Positions 58,866 to 64,000 of a stretch of 64,000 nt of DNA are shown here, piece by piece. Both the position numbers and the translations under genes were made by a program. Position 1 is the stretch's first letter. The number at the start of each line of letters is the position of its first letter. Origin of the DNA: Achromobacter pulmonis (GTDB lineage Bacteria; Pseudomonadota; Gammaproteobacteria; Burkholderiales; Burkholderiaceae_B); NCBI RefSeq assembly GCF_902859765.1, contig NZ_CADIJV010000002.1, positions 124,001 to 188,000 on the forward strand. The letters run 5' to 3'. The notes under the pieces were generated by a model. That model was not told where the DNA came from, made no database searches, and worked only from the letters and a program-made list of their open reading frames with translations.

Positions 58866-60389
58866 ATGACCGACCACACGACCGCTCCGGCACCCGCCCA
58901 GGATGAAAACCGCTTGATCGCCGAACGGCGCGCCAAGCTGGCCAAACTGCGCGAAACCGGGGTCGCGTATCCCAACGATTTCGTCCCCGACGCCCGCGCC
59001 GCGGCCCTGCACGACAAGTACGACGACCAGACGCAGGAAGCCCTGGCCGCCGCGCCCATCACCGTCAAGGTCGCCGGCCGCATGATGCTCAAGCGCGTCA
59101 TGGGCAAGGCCAGCTTCGCCACCCTGCAGGACAGCACCGGCCGCATCCAGATCTACCTGGACCGCGGCACGCTGGGCGAAGACAGCTACGCCGCGTTCAA
59201 GCAATGGGACATCGGCGACATCATCGCGGTCGAAGGGTCGGTTTTCAAGACCAACAAGGGCGAGCTGTCGGTGCACGCCGCCACCGCGCGCCTGCTGTCC
59301 AAGTCGCTGCGTCCGCTGCCCGACAAGTTCCACGGCGTAGCCGACCAGGAACTGCGCTACCGCCAGCGCTACGTCGATCTCATCATGACCGACGCCACGC
59401 GCCGCACTTTCGAGGCGCGCAGCAAGGCCGTCGGCAGCATCCGCCAATTCATGCTGAACGCCGGCTTCCTTGAAGTCGAGACCCCCATGCTGCACCCGAT
59501 CCCGGGCGGCGCGGCGGCCAAGCCCTTCGTCACGCACCACAACGCGCTGGACATGGAGATGTTCCTGCGCATCGCGCCCGAGCTCTACCTCAAGCGCCTC
59601 ATCGTCGGCGGCTTCGAACGCGTATTCGAAGTCAACCGCAACTTCCGCAATGAAGGCGTGAGCCCGCGCCACAATCCGGAATTCACCATGATGGAGTTCT
59701 ACGCGGCCTATGCGGACTACCGCTGGCTGATGGACTTCACCGAGGAACTGATCCGCCAGGCCGCCATCTCGGCCACCGGCAGCGCCGTGCTGACCTACCA
59801 GGAACGCGAGCTGGACCTGGGGAAGCCGTTCGACCGCCTGACCATCTGCGAAGCCATCCTCAAGTACGCCCCCGGCTACACCCAGGCGCAACTGGACGAT
59901 GCCGCCTTCGTGCGCGCCGAGCTCAAGAAGCTGGGCGCCGACGCCGACGGCCCGGTGCTGGCGCGCGCCGGCCTGGGCGCGCTGCAACTGGCGCTGTTCG
60001 AGGAAACGGCCGAAGCCAAGCTGTGGAACCCCACCTACATCATCGACTACCCGGTCGAAGTGTCGCCGCTGGCGCGCGCCTCCGATACCCGCGCGGGCAT
60101 CACCGAGCGCTTCGAGCTGTTCATGACCGGCCGCGAGATCGCCAACGGCTTCTCCGAGCTTAACGACCCCGAAGACCAGGCCGAGCGTTTCCGCTCGCAG
60201 GTCGAGGCCAAGGACGCCGGCGACGAGGAAGCCATGTATTACGACGCCGACTACATCCGCGCGCTGGAATACGGCATGCCCCCGACGGGCGGCTGCGGCA
60301 TCGGCATCGACCGCCTGGTCATGCTGCTGACCGACAGCCCCAGCATCCGCGACGTCATCCTCTTCCCGCATCTGCGCCGTGAAGACTAA
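58866..60389 (+). CDS. lysS: Lysyl-tRNA synthetase, class II
   Basis: Charges tRNA-Lys with lysine, 507 residues. The N-terminal OB-fold anticodon-binding domain spans about 55-170 ([23 protein letters not shown]). The class II core shows motif 1 near [21 protein letters not shown], motif 2 in [26 protein letters not shown] and motif 3 in [17 protein letters not shown]. It follows an SDR gene by 11 bases, and a small membrane-protein gene follows 15 bases after its stop. Confidence 0.97.
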   Translation: MTDHTTAPAPAQDENRLIAERRAKLAKLRETGVAYPNDFVPDARAAALHDKYDDQTQEALAAAPITVKVAGRMMLKRVMGKASFATLQDSTGRIQIYLDRGTLGEDSYAAFKQWDIGDIIAVEGSVFKTNKGELSVHAATARLLSKSLRPLPDKFHGVADQELRYRQRYVDLIMTDATRRTFEARSKAVGSIRQFMLNAGFLEVETPMLHPIPGGAAAKPFVTHHNALDMEMFLRIAPELYLKRLIVGGFERVFEVNRNFRNEGVSPRHNPEFTMMEFYAAYADYRWLMDFTEELIRQAAISATGSAVLTYQERELDLGKPFDRLTICEAILKYAPGYTQAQLDDAAFVRAELKKLGADADGPVLARAGLGALQLALFEETAEAKLWNPTYIIDYPVEVSPLARASDTRAGITERFELFMTGREIANGFSELNDPEDQAERFRSQVEAKDAGDEEAMYYDADYIRALEYGMPPTGGCGIGIDRLVMLLTDSPSIRDVILFPHLRRED

Positions 60390-60404
60390 GCCGCAGGCGG
60401 CATC

Positions 60405-60722
60405 ATGATCGTCAAGATCCTGATGCTGGCCGCAGTGGTGGCCGCGCTGTTCTACATGGTGATGCAACCGCGCCGCGGCCGCGGCGGCTACGGCGCGCCC
60501 CCCGCGCGCCGCACGCCGCTGTTCATCGCCCTGTGCCTGGCCGCCGCCCTGTCCGTGACCGGCGCGCTGGTCACGGCGGTGCTGTGGATGGGCAGCGTTG
60601 CCGGCGGCGTGACCGGCGGCGGCTATCGCGGCGAAGCCGATTTCCTGCTGACCATCGCCGGCGCCCTGCTGGCGTTCGCCGTCGCCTGCGGCGTCGGCGC
60701 CTTCCTCAAGCGCAAGGGCTAG
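60405..60722 (+). CDS. Small membrane protein
   Basis: A 105-residue protein of unknown function with three hydrophobic segments: MIVKILMLAAVVAALFYMVM at the N-terminus, LFIALCLAAALSVTGALVTAVLWMG in the middle and FLLTIAGALLAFAVACGVGAFL near the end. A basic Arg/Gly loop follows the first segment. It is 15 bases downstream of lysS and probably co-transcribed. Function unknown. Confidence 0.8.
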   Translation: MIVKILMLAAVVAALFYMVMQPRRGRGGYGAPPARRTPLFIALCLAAALSVTGALVTAVLWMGSVAGGVTGGGYRGEADFLLTIAGALLAFAVACGVGAFLKRKG

Positions 60723-60771
60723 GGACCTTCGCCCTCTCCATGGCTGCGCGCGGCCACGCGCGCCCTGCCGC

Positions 60772-62286
60772 CTACTTTCTGCGCAAGACCGCCGCCAGGC
60801 GCCGCACGGCCAGGTCGATTTCGTGTGCGCTGAGCGAAGCGTAGCCCAGCAGCCAGCCCTGCAATGCGGGTGTGCCGGCATACAGGCGCTGCAGCCCCGG
60901 CAGCACCAGTCCGGCCGCCGCCGCCCGCCGGATGGTGTCCGCTTCTGTCCAGCCCGGCTCCAGCAGGCAAGGCACCTGCAACCCGCCTTGCGGCCGCAGC
61001 GCGCGCGCCACGCCGGCCAGGTGCCGGCCCACCGCCTCCAGCATCGCCTCGCGCCGCGCGCCATACAATTTGCGCATGGCGCGCACATGAGCGTTGTAGT
61101 GGCCATCATCCATGAACCGCGCCAGGGTCAATTGCAGGATCTGCGGCGTATGCCCGTCGATGATGCTGCGCGCGCGGCTGAAGGCGGCCACCAGCGCGTC
61201 CGGCAACGCCATGTAGCCCACGCGCAGACCGGGATAGAGCGTCTTGCTGAAAGTGCCCAGATAGAGGGTCCGGCCGTGCTTGTCCAGCCCCTGCACGCAG
61301 GCGGTCGGCAGGCCGTCATAATGGAACTCGCTGTCGTAGTCGTCCTCGATGATCCACTTGCCCGCCTCGCCCGCCCAGCGCGTCAGTTCGAGCCGGCGCT
61401 CCAGCGACAACGTGGCGCCGGTCGGATACTGGTGCGACGGCGTCACATAGACGCACGCGGCGCCGCTGCGATCGGCCCGCAGCAGATCGGTGCGGATGCC
61501 CTGCGCATCGACATCGATCGGCACCACGCGGGCTTCGGCGAACTCGAATGCCTTGCGCGCGCCGAAATAGCCCGGGTTCTCCAGCAGGATCGGCCTGCCG
61601 GCATCCCCCAGCAGTTGCGCGCACAGGAACAGGGCCTGCCGCGTGCTGCTCAGCACCACGATCTGGTCGGCCCGCACCTTGGCGCCGCGCTCCAGGTTCA
61701 GGTAGGTGGCGATGGCCTTGCGCAAAGGCTCGGCGCCTTGCGGATCGCCGTGCAGCAAGACATGGCCGCGATGATCCTTGAGCACCTGGCGCTGCAGCCG
61801 CTCCCACACCGCGACCGGAAAGGTACGGGTCTCGGGCAGGCCGGTGGCAAAGGCCTGGATCGACTGCTGGTCGGCCACGCCGCCGCTATCATGGATCGCC
61901 TGTCCGCGCCGGCTCAGGCCGGGGCCGCCTGCCACCGCGGCGGGCCGCACGCCGGCCGCGTGCCGCGCCGGCGTGCGGCCCCGGCGCCGAGCCGCGCCAC
62001 GCAGCTCGGCGCCAATGCTCTCGGACACATAGCTACCCGAGCCTTTGCGCCGCGCGATGAAACCGTCGCGCTGCAATTGCACGTAGGCGTTCTCGACCGT
62101 GTCGCGCGCCACACCCAGCGATTGCGCCAGCGCGCGGGTCGCCGGCAGCTTCACCCCCGCCGCCAGGCCGCCATCCAGGATCAGCGCGCCCAGCGCGCGC
62201 TGGATGCGCAGATGCAGGTCGAGCGCGCGCAAGTCGGCGTCGGCCATGCGGATCTTCAAGGTCTCCAGCGCGAATGTCTTGCTCAT
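60772..62286 (-). CDS. MocR/PdxR-type transcriptional regulator
   Basis: A 504-residue GntR-family regulator fused to an aminotransferase-like domain. Residues 20-95 are the winged helix-turn-helix (LPATRALAQSLGVARDTVENAYVQLQRDGF). After an Arg-rich linker, the fold-type-I domain spans about 140-500; the PLP-binding lysine is in LGTFSKTLYPGLRVGYM, with IIEDDYDSEF and NPGYFGARKAF typical of MocR. Such proteins sense PLP or related amines. PdxR members activate vitamin B6 genes. It is divergent from a BenE-family transporter followed by a YggS-like PLP protein, which fits a B6-related role. Confidence 0.9.
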   Translation of the reverse strand: MSKTFALETLKIRMADADLRALDLHLRIQRALGALILDGGLAAGVKLPATRALAQSLGVARDTVENAYVQLQRDGFIARRKGSGSYVSESIGAELRGAARRRGRTPARHAAGVRPAAVAGGPGLSRRGQAIHDSGGVADQQSIQAFATGLPETRTFPVAVWERLQRQVLKDHRGHVLLHGDPQGAEPLRKAIATYLNLERGAKVRADQIVVLSSTRQALFLCAQLLGDAGRPILLENPGYFGARKAFEFAEARVVPIDVDAQGIRTDLLRADRSGAACVYVTPSHQYPTGATLSLERRLELTRWAGEAGKWIIEDDYDSEFHYDGLPTACVQGLDKHGRTLYLGTFSKTLYPGLRVGYMALPDALVAAFSRARSIIDGHTPQILQLTLARFMDDGHYNAHVRAMRKLYGARREAMLEAVGRHLAGVARALRPQGGLQVPCLLEPGWTEADTIRRAAAAGLVLPGLQRLYAGTPALQGWLLGYASLSAHEIDLAVRRLAAVLRRK

Positions 62287-62363
62287 GCGGTCGGCCCCGA
62301 TGGCGCAGGCTATATAGGTTAGAACTCCGCCATTCTAGCCGCGCCCTGGCGGACAGCTCGAAA

Positions 62364-62379
62364 AAAGTGGTCTGGTCCA
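62364..62379. promoter_or_regulatory. Candidate MocR/PdxR operator
   Basis: AAAGTGGTCTGGTCCA lies in the 181-base divergent gap. A related half-site, GGTCTAGCCAGTCCA, follows at about 62396-62410, so the gap holds two copies of a GGTCT/GTCCA pattern. AAAGTGG-W-CTA is the PdxR motif I recall from Gram-positive bacteria, with one mismatch here. Confidence 0.5.
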
Positions 62380-62467
62380 TGAAGGGAAAGCATACGGTCT
62401 AGCCAGTCCAATATGGCGCTACAAAGACCGCTTCCCCCAACCTTCGCCGACTCCATCCGTTCCGCCC

Positions 62468-63721
62468 ATGGCTTCTCCGCACTCCCCCAACACACTGCAA
62501 GCGCGCGATCTCCTGCACCCCGTCGTCGCCGGCCTGATCTCGGTCATCGTCAACTATGGCGGCACCTTCGTCCTGGTATTCCAGGCCGCCAAGATCGCCG
62601 GCCTGAGCCCGGCGCTGACCGCCTCATGGGTCTGGTCCGTGTCCATCGGCGTGGGCGTGACCGGCATCCTGCTCAGTTGGGCCGCCCGCGAGCCCATCAT
62701 CACCGCCTGGTCCACCCCCGCCGCGGCCTTTCTGGTCACGGCGCTCGCCACCACGCCCTACCCTGAAGCTGTTGGCGCCTACCTGCTGTCGGCGGCGGCC
62801 TTCGTCCTGCTCGGCCTGTCCGGCTGCTTCGACAAGGCGATCCGCCTGATTCCACCTGGCGTGGCCGCCGGCCTGCTGGCCGGCATCCTGCTGCCGTTCG
62901 GCATCGGCGCCTTCGGCGGCATGACGCTGGACCCGCTGCTGACGGGCTGGCTGATCCTGGCGTACGTAACGCTCAAGCGTTTTACCGCGCGCTACGCCGT
63001 GGTTGGCATCCTGGTGTCGGGGCTGGCCTTGCTGCTGTTGCAGGACCGGATCGATCTGTCCGGCCTGACGCTGGCCTTTGCCGCCCCCGTCTATACCGCC
63101 CCGGCCTTCTCGCTCAACAGCTTGCTCAGCGTGGCCCTGCCCCTGTTCCTGATCACACTCACCGGCCAGTACATGCCCGGCATGCTGGTGCTGCGCAACG
63201 ACGGCTTCAGGACCAGCGCCAATCCGATCGTGACGGTCACCGGCCTGGGTTCGCTGCTGATGGCGCCGTTCGGCTCGCACGCGTTCAACGTGGCGGCGAT
63301 CACGGCCGCTATCTGCACCGGCAAGGAGGCGCACGACGATCCGGCCAAGCGCTGGGTCGCGGGCATCGCCGCCGGCATTTTCTACATCCTGGTGGGCGTG
63401 TTCGGCGTAACCCTGGCCGCCGTGTTCATGGCCCTGCCCGCCAGCTTCATCACCACCCTGGCGGGCCTGGCCCTGCTGGGCACCATCGGCGGCAGTCTGG
63501 CCAGCGCCCTGGCCGAGCCCAAAACGCGCGAAGCCGCGCTCATCACCTTCCTGGCGGCGGCCGCCAACATCAAGCTGTTCGGCATCGGCGGCGCCTTCTG
63601 GGGCCTGGTGATCGGCCTGGCCGCGCACGCCCTGCTCAATGGCCGCCTGCCGCAACGCCCGCGCCCGTCGCGCTATGCCGGCCTGCCGCGCCCCGCCGCC
63701 GGCAAGGAAATGGTGAAATGA
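62468..63721 (+). CDS. BenE-family transporter
   Basis: A 417-residue inner-membrane transporter of the benzoate:H+ symporter (BenE) family, with about 12 helices. Hallmarks: LLHPVVAGLISVIVNYGGTFVLVFQAAKIAGLSP, SWAAREPIITAWSTPAAAFL and FGSHAFNVAAITAAICTGKEAHDDPAKRW near residue 275. Its stop overlaps the start of the YggS-like gene in ATGA (63718-63721). Because the neighbours are PLP-linked rather than aromatic-degradation genes, a substrate other than benzoate, perhaps a B6 vitamer, should be considered; this is inference. Confidence 0.9.
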   Translation: MASPHSPNTLQARDLLHPVVAGLISVIVNYGGTFVLVFQAAKIAGLSPALTASWVWSVSIGVGVTGILLSWAAREPIITAWSTPAAAFLVTALATTPYPEAVGAYLLSAAAFVLLGLSGCFDKAIRLIPPGVAAGLLAGILLPFGIGAFGGMTLDPLLTGWLILAYVTLKRFTARYAVVGILVSGLALLLLQDRIDLSGLTLAFAAPVYTAPAFSLNSLLSVALPLFLITLTGQYMPGMLVLRNDGFRTSANPIVTVTGLGSLLMAPFGSHAFNVAAITAAICTGKEAHDDPAKRWVAGIAAGIFYILVGVFGVTLAAVFMALPASFITTLAGLALLGTIGGSLASALAEPKTREAALITFLAAAANIKLFGIGGAFWGLVIGLAAHALLNGRLPQRPRPSRYAGLPRPAAGKEMVK

Positions 63722-64000
63722 TGGCATCCCAGCCCGATCCCGGCCCCTTGGTGGCCTGCGCGCCCGATACACCGACCCGTCACGACCGGCACGGCCGCTA
63801 CCCCCAGGCCCTGAGCGTCGCGGACTTTCGCCGCAACCTGGCCGCCATCCACGCGCGCATGGATGCCGCCTGCCGGCGCGTCGGCCGCGATCCGGCCGGC
63901 GTGCGGCTGCTGCCGGTCAGCAAGACCATGGACGAATCGCGTATCCGGCTGGCCCATGCCGCCGGTTGCCGCCTGCTGGGCGAGAACAAGATCCAGGAGG
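63718..64000 (+). CDS. YggS/PLPBP-family pyridoxal phosphate homeostasis protein (3' end cut)
   Basis: The first 94 residues of a PLP-binding homeostasis protein; the gene runs off the window. From ALSVADFRRNLAAIHARMDAACRRVGRDPAGVRLLPVSKTMDESRI the sequence follows the YggS family closely. The PLP lysine is in VRLLPVSKTM and the LLGENKIQE motif follows. An N-terminal extension of about 40 residues is longer than in E. coli YggS. Two ATG codons in tandem (63718 and 63721) can serve as start, with AAGGA upstream. It overlaps the transporter gene, indicating translational coupling. Confidence 0.88.
   Translation, partial: MMASQPDPGPLVACAPDTPTRHDRHGRYPQALSVADFRRNLAAIHARMDAACRRVGRDPAGVRLLPVSKTMDESRIRLAHAAGCRLLGENKIQE

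Noticed and set aside
58845-61109. 754-residue minus-strand frame opposite lysS
   Set aside because: Antisense of lysS; product is Ala/Gly/Arg/His-rich and lacks any domain.

Overview
The window is a 64 kb piece of a high-GC bacterial chromosome with strong G/C bias at third codon positions. The gene content points to a betaproteobacterium of the Bordetella/Achromobacter group (Alcaligenaceae): a TRAP transporter pair, a flagellin of Bordetella type, several LysR regulators, the prfB-SDR-lysS order, lolCD next to tatD, and a RecJ gene preceded by a small phosphoglycerate-mutase-like gene. That assignment is inference from gene families, not a database match. I saw no tRNA, rRNA, insertion sequence, prophage or CRISPR array.

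Layout. 1-2.2 kb: end of a TRAP transporter (dctM, dctP). 2.4-6.5 kb: greB, a PHP phosphoesterase, an alpha/beta hydrolase and cfa. 6.7-14.2 kb: metabolic cassettes with their own LysR regulators (a GMC oxidoreductase; an MHS transporter plus M20 peptidase) and an unusual TonB-C-terminal-domain protein. 14.3-19.9 kb: comEC and trpBA with a divergent TrpI-like LysR gene. 20-23.7 kb: an isolated flagellin-like gene with proline-rich linkers, a secreted hypothetical protein and a small gene that appears frameshifted. 23.7-27.7 kb: a heat-shock block (unknown gene, sigma-32-type promoter, an accessory-looking groES-groEL pair, two hsp20 genes). 27.8-33.3 kb: a TPR/glycosyltransferase-like protein, two SDRs, a degenerate orphan ABC ATPase, and thiM under a TPP riboswitch.

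33.4-43.8 kb is a ferric-siderophore region: two TonB-dependent receptors, a periplasmic binding protein, two FecCD permeases and an ATPase, with a divergent two-component system arranged like PfeRS/PfeA of Pseudomonas. 43.8-49.4 kb is housekeeping: tatD-family nuclease, lolD-lolC, the phosphoglycerate-mutase-like gene and recJ. 49.4-55.1 kb is one very large autotransporter with a triplicated passenger. 55.3-64 kb: an MFS transporter, prfB with its programmed frameshift, an SDR, lysS, a small membrane protein, and a MocR regulator divergent from a BenE-family transporter that overlaps a YggS-like PLP-homeostasis gene cut by the window end.

The most interesting thread is iron control. Nearly identical Fur-box-like sequences (16 of 19 bases) lie upstream of the first siderophore receptor (35519-35537) and upstream of the giant autotransporter 20 kb away (55170-55188), with a third, weaker site before the receptor-ABC operon (41560-41578). 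This suggests that the autotransporter is iron regulated together with siderophore uptake.
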